Program-made: the position numbers and the translations under genes
Notes under the pieces: generated by a model
The model's database searches: none
The model's input: only the letters and a program-made list of their open reading frames with translations
Told to the model about the DNA's origin: nothing
Shown here: positions 13,364 through 24,898 of the stretch, piece after piece
How the letters are laid out: the number at the start of each line of letters is the position of its first letter
Position numbering within the stretch: the first letter of the stretch is position 1
Source: Datisca glomerata
Lineage: Eukaryota > Streptophyta > Magnoliopsida > Cucurbitales > Datiscaceae
DNA length: 64,000 nt
Assembly: GCA_003255025.1 (NCBI GenBank)
Contig: QANY01013250.1
Span: forward strand, 2,279,023 to 2,343,022
Reading direction: 5' to 3'

Positions 13364-13430
13364 ATATTATGCCTTTGCTTGTTCCAAATATTATGCCTTT
13401 GCTTGTTCCAAATATTATGCCTTTGTCCAA
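13364..13430. repeat. 24-bp tandem repeat, 2.8 copies
   Basis: The unit beginning ATATTATGCCTTTGC starts at 13364, 13388 and 13412. The first two copies are identical and the third is cut after 19 bases. Confidence 0.9.
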
Positions 13431-14170
13431 TACCAATAACTCAGGCATACTCTTATAGTTGCAGTCACAAGTCCCAAATGTATGATTGGTGATTTTTTTC
13501 AATATATTATTTTGATTTTTTTCAGATACATTTTTTGTAGAAATAAAATTCTGAGGCCATTATTATTATTATTATTATTATAATTATAGTTTGCTTTGTT
13601 TCAGTAAGTTATTTTTTTTTATTTTTATGAGCTAAAAACATGTTATATTTTCTAATTTGATTGATTTTTCTCGATATACTTTTTAGCGAATGAAATAATT
13701 AACACAAATAGTTTTCGGTCTAGATATAATTTTAAAATTTGAATTATAGTTTATTGGCTAATAAACACCATACAAATAACAATGTAATTTTAATGGAACA
13801 TCACTTCATTTACTAATTGCAAATTCAAGAATATATTGATCAAGAACAAATAGGGGAAACACTTCCCTCATGTCATGCACCATTAAAGAATAAAAGCAGA
13901 AAAGAAAAGAAAATTAATATTAATGCACTATCAGCAGGCTAAAAGATTGTTTTGGAAATTACAAAAATATAGAGAAAATAAAATTGCCCAAAAATAATTT
14001 CATAATCTGAAGTATGGCACAAAATCATGTGAAAAATACGCCCGGTGAATTCAAAACGGGATATTTTTTTAAATAATTAATCCGTGTTTGAAAATTGATT
14101 GACGCATAATAAGTTGAATGAGGATATAAAGAAAAGAATCGAGCTTTTAGCTGAAAATCTAACTCATTAA

Positions 14171-14290
14171 TCACGAGTAGTGCAAACGGTAAGAGATTTG
14201 CTCTTTCAAATTACGGGTCGAAGAAGAGATCATGCTATCTCGTAGTTATCGATACGAGAATTCATCTTTTAAATTACTATACCTTTTCAA
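14171..14290 (+). mobile_element. Possible tRNA-derived SINE fragment
   Basis: TAGTGCAAACGG near 14179 resembles a pol III A box. GGGTCGAAGAA about 38 bases later resembles a weak B box. Spacing and order fit the tRNA-related head of a plant SINE, but no A-rich tail or target duplication was identified. It could be chance. Confidence 0.3.
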
Positions 14291-15980
14291 GAAAATCTTA
14301 ATCAAATGGCTGTACATTTTTGAAATTAGTCAAAGAATTACTATAGGAAATACCTAATTAAAAGGAATCCAACTCTCTTTCTCAAACTCCACACCGCCCA
14401 CCTTATGTAAGTAGAAAGTAACCGTGCATACGGGTCCTTACTAGTTGGCACTTATCAAAATTAAATAATAAAAATAATAATTAAAGTTTAAGCTTCTAAC
14501 GCGTTGTCAAATACTTGTTTTTATTTTGGAGAAAAAAAATCTGTCCCTTTTATACTCATTACACACGACATGATCAATAAAGTATCACAAATAATTGTTT
14601 AAAAAAGTATAACACGGATAATAACTTTTTTAATTAAGAATGTAAATATATGAAAGAAATTTATGCTTATATCATTCAGAAAAAATAAATAATCGTTTAG
14701 ACCTCGAACTTCTTTTTAACGAAAATAAAGTTAAAAAATCAAATTGTTTCATTTATTTGATTTTTTTACTCGTCTTGATGTTTGCTAGATCATAGTCTAG
14801 ATAAAATATATTGTTAGCATCAGTTTAATGGATGTTTGTCTCAATATCAAAATATTAGAATATGATCTATCACGAGGTAATTTAAACTTTTTACATGTGA
14901 GAAATGGCACATTTCATTAAAAAATATCCAAGAGCCTTACTATGGTTATTTTTTTCTTGGTGATCTAGTCACCACAGTTTCTCAAATATGTTAATTAAGA
15001 TAAGAATAGACATCAAAAGATAAATATATTGCCAAAATGAGTTAAAAACAAATAATAAAATTTCATATTCATATTTTAGAATTCATATATTCAACTAGTA
15101 CTTTCTAATCCTATTTAAAATCTGTACTTGCAGAAAAAGGTAAGTTTATTATTTATTTGCCATCAAAAGAAAGAAACACCAAATAATAAATATTAATTAA
15201 AAAAAGAGCTTTGTTTATTTTTTATTTTTATCTTGATTTTGGGGAAAAAGAACTCTTTGGATTCTCTGTATGTGTAGGTCAGTTCAGTTGGACGGCTTCG
15301 ACTAAAACCTCAATCTTAATCGTATTTACGATTCCTGCCAACATCCAATTTCTGAATAGAAGTTTGTTAGAAAGCAAGGACAGGAATAAAGAGAAGAGAA
15401 GGTGGAGAGAGAAACTCAATACCCAAATACCGCAGCTGGGTTCTGCTATTTACGGTTTATCGATTCATTGCAGATCAGTCGGAGATCTCGATTTCTGTTA
15501 TTTCCATCTATATAAATATATTAGCTTTAAGCTTCTGATTCAGTTACCGTTGTCTCTGGATTTCTGTTAAGAAGATGAAGATGGGGGTTGACTCTTCAAT
15601 TTACTGAAGACGGTACCGAATAATTCATTTCTCTATGATTTTCTGATTCTGCTTGCTGAAATTTTCTTTCTAATTCAACAGATGATTATATGCTTATCCT
15701 CCCAATTCACTCGAATAGAACTCATCTTTTCCACCCCTTTCTTTTGGAGAGATGCATAAGAAAATTAGGACTATCGATCTTTGCGTAACGAACCTGGTTG
15801 ACCCAACTTGGGATTTTTCTATCAACTTGGTGTTTTCTCTCATTTACAAGTTTTCGTCTGAACTACTCAGTGATTTGACTACGGGTGTATGTCAGGTTAT
15901 TTAATTTGAACTTCTCTTTCGTTTTTTCCCCTTCTCCGGGTATAGAATTAGAGGGGAGAATTTATTATCTTCTCCATAAG

Positions 15981-18900
15981 ATGGAGGAGGTTGGTCTGCA
16001 ATTGGCTCCCCCTATTTTCGTTCTCCAGAACATATCCACTCCATTTCGCGATGCGCATCCTATGCCGAAAAAGCGTGCCTTCCCCTATCAGTCCACTAAT
16101 TTTCATCACCATAATCAGCATCACTCCCAGCCTTTTCAAAATAATAGGGATAACTGGAACCCTATGTCCTGGGATTGGGACAGCGTCGCCTTCCTCTCTA
16201 AACCATCGGATGTGGAACGCAACCAGCGAAAAGATGAATCTTCTACTGCTACTCCTTCGACCTGTAAATCAAACACCTTGAAGGTGGTCGAGGAAGAAGA
16301 TGAAAGTCTACAACTTAATCTTAGATGCAGTTTCAGCTCGAGTTCTGCGGAGGAGCCCGTTTCCAAGCCCAACAAAAGAGTCCGCTGTGGATCTCCAGGT
16401 GGTAGCACCTTTCCAACATGCCAGGTTGATGACTGCAACGAGAATCTGTCAACTGCAAAGGACTATCACCGCCGCCATAAAGTATGCCAAGTTCATAGCA
16501 AATCCACCAGAGCGCTGGTTGCCAAGCAGATGCAGAGGTTCTGCCAGCAGTGCAGCAGGTTTCTTTTTTCCCTCTTTACGCTATTCATTCACTCTTTTTC
16601 ACTGGGATGTTTCTTCTTACAGCCTTCCTCCATCTTAATCAATGAATTCAATTGAGATGTGCATTGCTTTTCACAGATTTCATCCCCTATCAGAGTTCGA
16701 TGAGGGGAAGAGAAGTTGTAGGAGGAGGCTTGCTGGGCACAACAGGAGAAGAAGGAAAGCACAGCCAGAAGACGTCACCTCTCGCGTAGCACTCCAAGGA
16801 AATGGGGAAAGTTCAAGCTGTGGGAATCTGGATATCGTGAACTTATTAGCAGCAGTAGCTCGGGCCCAAGGTGAGAAGTCATCCAGCTAAATGGATGAGG
16901 TCTTCTCCCTTTATTCTTTTCTTTTATTGCTTTGAGTTTATTTGAATTACTGTGCTGTATGACAGGGAAAGCTGAAGACAAGAGTGTCAATCCTTCATCA
17001 TCTCAGGATTGTGATCAACTCGTTCAAATTCTTAGAAAGATGAACTCACTTCCTCTACCAGTGGATCTCTCAGAAAAGTTTCCTAATTTAGAAAGTTTGA
17101 ATAGGAAAGCTCTGGAACAAAATTTGTCTCAACATAAAACAATCTTAAGTGTGAATAAATCTCCATCAACCGTGGACTTGCTTCCAGTTCTTTCAGCTAC
17201 TCTAGCAGCATCTTCTAAAGATACTCTTGCATTATTATCTCAAAGGAGCAGTCATAGCTGTGACAGTTTGAAGACAAAGTCGACATGCCCTTATCAGGCT
17301 ACTGTGCCAGACTTGCAAAAAAGATCTTTAGAATTTCCCTCTGTGGGTGGGGAGAGTAGTACAAGTTATCATTCATCCAAGGAAGACTCAGATGCCCAGA
17401 TTCAAGAAACTCAGGTTAATTTGCCACTGCGACTATTTAGCTCACCACCTGAAAAAGACGGCCAACAAATACTGGGATCATCACGAAAGTATCTCTCTTC
17501 TGGAAGCAGTAACCCGATTGAGGAGTGCTCTCCTTCATCTTCTCCGCCTGTTGTGCAAGAGCTGTTTCCGATGCAAAGCACCATAGAAGCTGTTCCATCG
17601 GAGAAAATGTTATTCAGAAGGGAGATTAAGGGAAATGTTGAAGCTGGTAGAACTCCTGATTCCAGTACGCCTTTTGACCTGTTTAGATGCTCAAATAGAG
17701 GACCTGAAATTGGTTCATTTCAAAGCTCCCCATATCAACCTGGTTACACTTCTTCTGGATCTGATAATTCGCCTTCTAGTTTGAATTCTGATATCCAGGT
17801 AGCCTGTAGAATGTTTAGAAAACATATTTTTTTCTTCTATACTCAGAAATTATGAGTTATAACGGAGTCTCTTTTGCTGCAGGATCGCACGGGACAGATT
17901 ATTTTTAAACTCTTTGACAAGGATCCCAGTCATTTCCCAGTAACATTGAGGACTCAGGTTGGGAGTTCATGTTCTATTGTCCTTTTTTACTAGTCAGAAG
18001 AGGTTAGCTTGTTGGTTGGATATTAGATGTTATGACCCTATTGATGTTAGTATGTTACCATAGGATCCATACCATTGAGAAGCCAAGTGGGTTAAATTGA
18101 TAATTTTGTGGGAGAAGCCGGTGACTCAGCTTGGTCATTATATGGGCATTTCCACTTAAGATAACTATATTATTGAACATATGATATCCCTTATTTAAAT
18201 TATATAGGAGTACTTCAATGAAGCGACCACCTTGGTGGTTATTCTTCACCTTATAATTTTCAATAAAAAGTACTAATTTATTTTGGCCGAGCATTAATCT
18301 AGATCATGCCCCTCTTGTTCCAGATATACAACTGGCTGTCTAACAGTCCATCGGAAATGGAGAGCTACATTAGACCTGGATGCGTGGTTCTATCAATTTA
18401 TGTGTCAATGTCATCTACTGCGTGGGATCAAGTGAGTAAACTACTGTAATACATGATAGAATTGCAGATTAGCTATCATCTTAACCATTTACAGGGTTTA
18501 CTGATTCTCTGCAGCTGGAAGAAAACTTCCTTCAGCGTGTCAAATCTTTGGTTCAGAGTTCAGACTCTGATTTCTGGAGAAGTGGAAGGTTCTTAGTTTA
18601 TACAGGGAGGCGATTAGCATCACACAAAGACGGTAAGCTATACAAGGGGATTGTGGTTACCTTCTATAAGTTTTTTATCTTGATCTTTAGATTTCAAATT
18701 TGTCTTGTGGGTTTAAATGTTTGACAATATAGATGTAGAGGATTCGTCAGTTGTGCCTAAGTGTTGTGGGATTTGAGTCTTGCATTCATTACACTTTTTT
18801 TTGTTTGAAATGAACTTTTCAGGAAACATTCGTCTGTGTAAATCCTGGAGAACTGTGAATTCTCCAGAGTTGATCTTAGTATCCCCTTTCGCTGTTGTAG

Positions 18901-20613
18901 CTGGACAACAGACATCATTTCTTTTGAAGGGAAGAAATCTGACTAGTCCAGGCACCAAGTATGTACAATTGGTTTCTTATATGATGATAAGTTCTGCAAA
19001 TTACATTTACACTTGTGTCCTTCAATTAATGCAGGATCCATTGCACATTTATGGGTGGTTACTTCTCAAAGGAAGTCAAACAATGGAACCTTCGCAGGAC
19101 CATACATGATGAAGTAGACTTAGGCAGTTTACGAATTGAGGGTCCATCTTGTATAGGTCGTTGTTTCATTGAGGTAGCGATTTAAACCTGACTAACTGAC
19201 TATTGCTAAGAGTTACAGAGAATTCTCACGGTCTCTTTTGTTATTTTTTTGGATAGGATGAGCTCTTTTGTTTTTGACTTTTGCAATACCATGAACAGGT
19301 GGAAAATGGTTTTAAAGGCAGTTGTTTTCCTGTGATAATAGCTGATTCTACCATCTGTGAAGAACTGAGACTTCTTGAGTCTGTGTTTGATATGAAGGCG
19401 GAAGTATCTAATGTCGTTTCGGAAGGCCACATTAACGAGTCTGTTCGGACTAAGTCGACAGATGAAATGCTTCATTTCTTAAATGAACTTGGATGGCTAT
19501 TCCAAAGAATAAGGTTGACCTCCATAACTAAAGGTCCAGTTTATCCACTTCGCCGATTCAAATTTTTGCTCACATTTTCGGTTGAAAGGGACTGTTGTGC
19601 TCTGGTGAAAACAGTTCTAGAAATTCTGATTGATAGAACCTTAGAAAGTGATGGTCTCTCGACGTTGGAGATAATATCTGATATTCAGCTTCTGCACCGG
19701 GCAGTCAAAAGGAGGTGCAGGAAAATGGTGGACTTGCTTGTCCATTATTTCATTATTAGCAAAGATGATGCGGCCAAGAAATACGTCTTCCCACCTAATC
19801 TTGTTAGTCCTGGTGGGGTTACACCTCTACATTTGGCAGCTTCTATGTCCGGCTCATATGATATAATTGATGCTTTAACAAGTGACCCTCAAGAGGTTAA
19901 TTGATTCTTCTTCACATTTTCCTCCTGTTATATCTAAATGGTAGAGCATTTATATTTTTTTCCAAGGCAACAAAGATTCTGGTGGAATTTAAAGGATAGT
20001 ATTGCTTATCCTTACTTAACTAGATTTCAGACTGCCTTTTTTATTTGATTCATCCTACAACTTGCAATGAGCTGATAATGCTAGGGTTGACCAACCTGTT
20101 TCATACATATTTATAAAATGTAGGAACACGTGATCTGCTTTATCTTCACCTCTATATGTTTATGTCCTTTTCTTTTTAACTCTGTAGATTGGATTGAGAT
20201 GCTGGAACTCCGTGTTAGATGCTAATGGGCAGTCTCCATATGCATATGCTGCAGTGAGGAATAATCATTCTTATAACCAGCTGGTGGCTCGGAAACTTGC
20301 TGACAAAAGAAATGATCAATTTTCTGTGATAATAGGAAATGTGATTGAACAATCACGGTTTTCAATGGAGCAGGAACTTGGGCTAAGTGCTCATGTCGCA
20401 CAAAAACATGGATCTTGTGCCAAGTGCGCAGTTGTAGCAGCAAAGTACAAAAAGACTTCGCGGTCAAAAGGGTTGCTTCAGTGGCCCTACGTTCATTCAA
20501 TCCTCGCTGTTGCTGCGGTCTGTGTTTGTGTCTGCCTATTCTTCCGAGGTTCTCCAGACATCGGCCTAATTGCTCCCTTCAAGTGGGAAAACTTGGGCTA
20601 TGGCACCATTTAG
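15981..20613 (+). CDS. SPL14: SBP-box transcription factor, SPL14/SPL16 type
   Basis: This is a plant SQUAMOSA promoter-binding-like transcription factor of the large SPL1/12/14/16 clade, expected to bind GTAC-core promoters in the nucleus. Exons are 15981-16558, 16677-16870, 16966-17798, 17883-17957, 18324-18431, 18515-18632, 18823-18958, 19035-19173, 19299-19895 and 20188-20613. All introns are GT-AG and the phases join into 1067 residues, close to the roughly 1035 of Arabidopsis SPL14. The SBP domain (about 147-222) has zinc ligands C147, C152, C169, H172 and C188, C191, H195, C207, with the usual intron inside it, and a bipartite nuclear signal ([17 protein letters not shown]). A C-terminal part with ankyrin-like segments (GVTPLHLAA) and a hydrophobic run [17 protein letters not shown] follows. 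The start [11 protein letters not shown] matches the family start. The Arabidopsis homologue is not a miR156 target. Confidence 0.95.
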
Positions 20614-21829
20614 TTATACTGGAAAATTATTTTAGAGAAAAAGGATAAATGCTGAATCCGTCTTGATGACGCTTCTCGTGGTGAAGCTGTTCCTGGAATG
20701 GAAACCAATATTCCTAAGATATAGCTTCTAAAGAGGAAAATTTGCATGAAATCGTCACTAGCTTACCCGAGAAAAAAAAGATACTGGATCTGGAATGTCT
20801 ATGGCGTCTCTTCATCATTCTTCAGTATTATGGTAAACAAGATGGAGTAAGAAGGCGGCCATCTGAGAGGATGCCCATGAATTTAGGAGAGAATCCCAAT
20901 TGAAGAGATGGGGAGAGGATGTGTAGGTATGATTTACTTCGTTTATGTTGTATTTTCTCCTTTTAGATGACCGATACTTATAGACAATTCATTGTATTTA
21001 ACAACCAAGCACTTCAAAGAAATCAATTTTGTCACTGTAAAGATGACGAGTTGAATCCATCATACTGATGACTGTTATTTATGGCCAATATTTGTTTCAA
21101 AGTACATTGAAAATGAGAGAGAACGTAGTGTACCCTTCTTCCCGGGATTTTAGTTTTTTTTCCGGAACTTATTGCAACTTTTTATTAAGTTCTGTTGAAT
21201 AATTTCCTGGTTTGCTTTGGGGACAAAACGGTTGTCTCATTCACATCTTAAAGTAGAACTGATGTTTATAAAACGGTGCAGGTGTTAACGTTCACTTAAT
21301 AGGATGCTGGATGACCTCCTTGAAAAGACACTGATTTCACTTTGACCCTTCCTTTTTAATTGGTAACTAAAAACGACAATGTAATCCGTGTGGAAGATAT
21401 ATGAAGGGTTCATTTCTGTTTCTGAAATGGGGAATTTCGATGCACTTCGAAACCATCGTTTAGGGTTAGTATGATATGCACAAGATTCTGTTTAAAACCA
21501 CAACATCCCTGATACATTTTCCTATGTAGAACTAAAAACTTTGTAAGTAATATTAAATGTTTCAGATGTTGTACCCCTAGTCATTAGTGACAATATATAT
21601 TTAAAAACTTCACGAATTGTTACTACTATTTATGCCAATTTGAAACTATATTTATGTTGAAATGCAAATATTTTATCATACCCCACAACTGCACTTATTG
21701 ACCCGAGAAAGAATTTACAGTTATGGGTTTAGGACAAAGAACTGGCGGTCTAGCAATTATGGGCTAAAGAGTGTTGTGCTTCATGATGGGAACTGGCTGT
21801 AAATTCATGTTTGGATTCCATCTATCTTT
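20614..21829. other. Convergent 3' intergenic region
   Basis: This stretch lies between the stop codons of the SBP-box gene (+) and the LysM kinase gene (-). It probably holds both 3' untranslated regions. I see no open frame of a known family and no repeat structure. Confidence 0.6.
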
Positions 21830-23878
21830 TCAGTATTCCAGAGTAGTTGAGTGGAGAGATGAAGCTTCATCAGATGGATCCCAGTCAATTGAAGAGGAAA
21901 GAATCTTGGAGACTGTCGTGAAGACTTCAGAAATAGGTGAACGAGAATTAAGATCATTAGAAACACACTTGTTAGCCAATTGGGCCATAGAGAAGGCTAA
22001 ATCCAAGGGATATTTATGGGTTAAAGAAGGATCAATGAAGTTCTTGAGTTTCTCTCTCACATTGTCCCCTTCAAGCACTCCTTTTATGGATGCAGACAGA
22101 AGGTACTCTCCCCTGTTTTTTCCTTCTTCGTTGACAGCTTCCCTTCCTGATAACAACTCTAATGTTACAATCCCAAAAGCAAATACATCAAGTTTAGGGC
22201 TAATTACTCCGTTTTCTATATACTCTGGAGCCATATAGCCTTGAGTACCAACGACATGTCTTGTAAGTTGGAATTCTGCTTGGCCTTCCTCTTCCTCTTC
22301 CTCTTGGTGGCCATCCAACACTATTGATCTTGCCAATCCGAAATTTGAAATCTTCGCTCTGAAACTTGCATCTAAGAGAATATTACTAGTGTTCAAATTC
22401 TTATGGACGTAGGGTGGGTTTGTATAGTTGTGGAGGTAATTGAGTGCATCGGCTACATCATATGCAATCTGAACCCTCTGCTTCCAGGTCAGGGTTGTGC
22501 GAGCAGTTTGGTGCTTGTTAGAGTTGTTTTTGTGGAGCCAATCGCTAAGAGACCCATTATCAGCATACTCATAAACAAGGTAGGTGTTGCCCCCATGTAC
22601 ACAGAATCCAGAGAGTCTGACTATGTTGGTGTGGTTGATCGTCTTCAATATATTTATTTCTTTAGAAACATCTCCTTTCATCACCTTTACAGCCGCATCA
22701 TCACCCTTGAACGATCCCCTGTAAACAGACCCCTTTATTCTGTTCTCATGGCCAAAGAACCCAGAGGCTTTCTGCACCTCCTCCAACCTGTATATGGTTA
22801 ATGAGTCTACAGCATGACTCATTCCTTCAGATGAGACAGACCAGGGTTTGGATTTGGATTTAGAATCAGATGTCAAGCTATGATCACCAGACTCCCTGAT
22901 CTTTACAGGGGCTGAAACTGGCAGCTGTCCTTTTTTCTTTCTAGGAAAGAAGCAAAACAGAAATGCTGAGAAGGTGATAAGAAGTAAAAGACCAACTCCA
23001 ATCCCTACACCCACAAACACCCATCTTTTAGAAGAGTAATTATTGTTGCCATTTGAATTTACAGCTGGAGGGACGGTGGGTAACGGTGGTGTAGGTGGAG
23101 GAGAGGCTAGTGGTTGAATCTTGATGGGTACCCTAGTAAGGGGTACCAGAATTGGAGTGAAGGGATATATGATGCTATTCTGGGACAGTTCGTTGGCATC
23201 AAGTACATCCTCTTGGTTAACCTGGAACAATTTGGCAATGGAAGAAATGTCATCCTTCCAAGTGACCATGTAAGTGAGCAAGAACTTGATGCCATCGGCA
23301 GCCTGCTTGGGAGTAGGGCAGGCACACCTAAGGGGTACCTGTAAAATAAGATCAACAGAGAGATTGAGATAGCCGTAGGGATTTTGGGCCATCATGGCTT
23401 GGCAAGTGGTGAGTCCTTGGTAAGTATCATTAGAGACGGAGAAATAAGTTTCAGAATGTGATTTGAGTTTGTAAGAGGAATTATGCTGGTAATAAGAAGA
23501 AGAACAGGAGCAGTTGTTGATGGGGATGATAAGCAGAGTGCCTGTTGGAATGAGATTGACGTCGGAGATGTTGTTGGCGGTGGAGATGAGGGAAGTGTCG
23601 GAGGAAAGTAAAAAAGCGATGTTGCTTGGAGTGTTGTAAGGAGGAATTGATCGGAAAGTGAGATAGGAAGGGCAAGAGGATGAAACGCCGTTGCAGTCAT
23701 AGCCCTTGGTGAAGTTGACGGTGTTGGGGTTGTAACAATTTAGTTGCTTGTTGTTTAAATAAACTTGTTGTGCTTCCGAGAAGTAAAAGTGAAACATTTG
23801 TTGCCAAAGCCAAACCAAAAGAAACATGCCGGAAGAGGAGGAGGAGGAGGGGAGGCGCCGCTGGTACCACCCATTCAT
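21830..23878 (-). CDS. LYK5: LysM receptor-like pseudokinase, LYK5 type
   Basis: This intronless 682-residue gene encodes a plasma-membrane LysM receptor of the LYK4/LYK5 group. In Arabidopsis, LYK5 binds chitin oligomers and works with CERK1 in chitin-triggered immunity. In order it has a signal peptide, three LysM regions (about 45-250) with CSC (123-125) and CAC (185-187) cysteine motifs, a proline-rich stalk, a membrane span (286-311), a basic stop-transfer (PRKKK) and a kinase-like domain (about 365-660). The kinase looks dead. The glycine loop is NRIKGSVY, the HRD triad reads HKN (492-494) and DFG reads NFG (512-514), while the AVK lysine (K398) and APE are kept. Dead motifs are usual in this group. 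The signal peptide fits better from M18 (23827) than from the first ATG, so the start may be there. Confidence 0.95.
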   Translation of the reverse strand: MNGWYQRRLPSSSSSSGMFLLVWLWQQMFHFYFSEAQQVYLNNKQLNCYNPNTVNFTKGYDCNGVSSSCPSYLTFRSIPPYNTPSNIAFLLSSDTSLISTANNISDVNLIPTGTLLIIPINNCSCSSSYYQHNSSYKLKSHSETYFSVSNDTYQGLTTCQAMMAQNPYGYLNLSVDLILQVPLRCACPTPKQAADGIKFLLTYMVTWKDDISSIAKLFQVNQEDVLDANELSQNSIIYPFTPILVPLTRVPIKIQPLASPPPTPPLPTVPPAVNSNGNNNYSSKRWVFVGVGIGVGLLLLITFSAFLFCFFPRKKKGQLPVSAPVKIRESGDHSLTSDSKSKSKPWSVSSEGMSHAVDSLTIYRLEEVQKASGFFGHENRIKGSVYRGSFKGDDAAVKVMKGDVSKEINILKTINHTNIVRLSGFCVHGGNTYLVYEYADNGSLSDWLHKNNSNKHQTARTTLTWKQRVQIAYDVADALNYLHNYTNPPYVHKNLNTSNILLDASFRAKISNFGLARSIVLDGHQEEEEEEGQAEFQLTRHVVGTQGYMAPEYIENGVISPKLDVFAFGIVTLELLSGREAVNEEGKNRGEYLLSASIKGVLEGDNVREKLKNFIDPSLTHKYPLDLAFSMAQLANKCVSNDLNSRSPISEVFTTVSKILSSSIDWDPSDEASSLHSTTLEY

Positions 23879-24898
23879 ATTAACTTGTGAATATGATTAC
23901 ATGAAATTAAAAAGAAAAAAAGAAATTGAAGATGGAGATGGGAGTGGGAGTGGGAGAGATAAAGGAAGGAATTAGATATAATGGAGGAAACGAGCTCGAC
24001 TTTGGCCCTCCCTCCATGACTTTGACTTATGACTGTTATTTTCTGAGTCATTATGATTGATTAATGAATGGTGCAAGTGGTAGAGAAGGACCCCGCAAGT
24101 TTGAAAAAAGGAGTCTTATTAATAGTCTTACGCGTTGTTTGTTTTGATGATTCCAATTTCCACACTCTTCTTTCTTTAAGTGCATTTTACGCTTAAGAGA
24201 TGAGCAACACAGTTACACAACCATGTGATTTCCTTCCTACTTCATGTATTGTTCTTCCTTTCAATTAGACTTATAAAAATTGGTCCTTTGGACTTTAATC
24301 TTATCTTATCTTTCGTTAATTCACCATTATTTTCTTTGCTTTCACAAGTTTATTAGCTAAATATTTTATCACCTCAGTGCGAGACACAAATACAATTGAC
24401 AACTCACACTCACACCTTAACCAATACCAATGAATTTTTAATACTTTTTTTCCAACAGAGTCACAAATTATATTAAAAAAATAAAAATATTATGACTTGA
24501 ACTCATCAAAAATTTCCACAACAATTACGCACATACCATTATAGAAATTGATTTAAAAGTGTTTGGTTATAAAAGAGAAGCATCATTTAAAATACGGAAG
24601 GCAAAAAGCGTGAATTTTTCTTAAAAAAAAAATTCAGTTTTGTAGACAAGTAGGACAACGAGCGATGGATAAAGCGAGTGGCGGGGCGGCCTTGTGCTGT
24701 GCTATGGAAAACCATAATCTTTTTTTCTGGCTTAGAATAATTATATAATTAAAATAATTGTTAATAAAAAAAAGAAAAAAGAGAAATTGCAGCGTATTCA
24801 CGATTCACAGTCCATTTGGGCTTTTGATGGAAGAATAGAAAAGGGTTGGTAGTCCAGTTGAGTGGGCTCATTTTTCTCTTACTACTTAGAACCGCGAA
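23879..24898. promoter_or_regulatory. Divergent promoter region, LYK5 type and YjbQ type genes
   Basis: The 1020 bp between the two start codons must contain the promoters of both divergent genes. A W-box core TTGACT at 24022-24027 lies about 145 bp upstream of the receptor start, which would suit WRKY control, but such cores are common by chance. No clear TATA box could be assigned to either gene. Confidence 0.4.

Larger units (their letters stand above)
12481..15980. other. AT-rich spacer and SPL14 leader region
   Basis: There is no coding family from 12481 to about 15200. The stretch holds AT-rich sequence, an ATT microsatellite near 13559-13582, a 24-bp tandem triplet and a possible SINE. 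From about 15200 the sequence becomes less AT-rich and probably contains the promoter and 5' leader of the SBP-box gene. A short upstream reading frame of 10 codons begins at 15574. I could not place the transcription start or any leader intron. Confidence 0.5.

Noticed and set aside
15211..15570. 119-codon plus-strand frame before the SBP-box gene
   Set aside because: It has no family signature and ends before the true start codon. It lies in the promoter or leader region.
16641..16890. Alternative short frame beginning with an ATG in SPL14 intron 1
   Set aside because: The ATG lies in the intron. The frame downstream of 16677 is exon 2 of the main gene.
22403..22801. 132-codon plus-strand frame
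   Set aside because: It is antisense to the kinase domain of the LYK5 type gene and has no family match.
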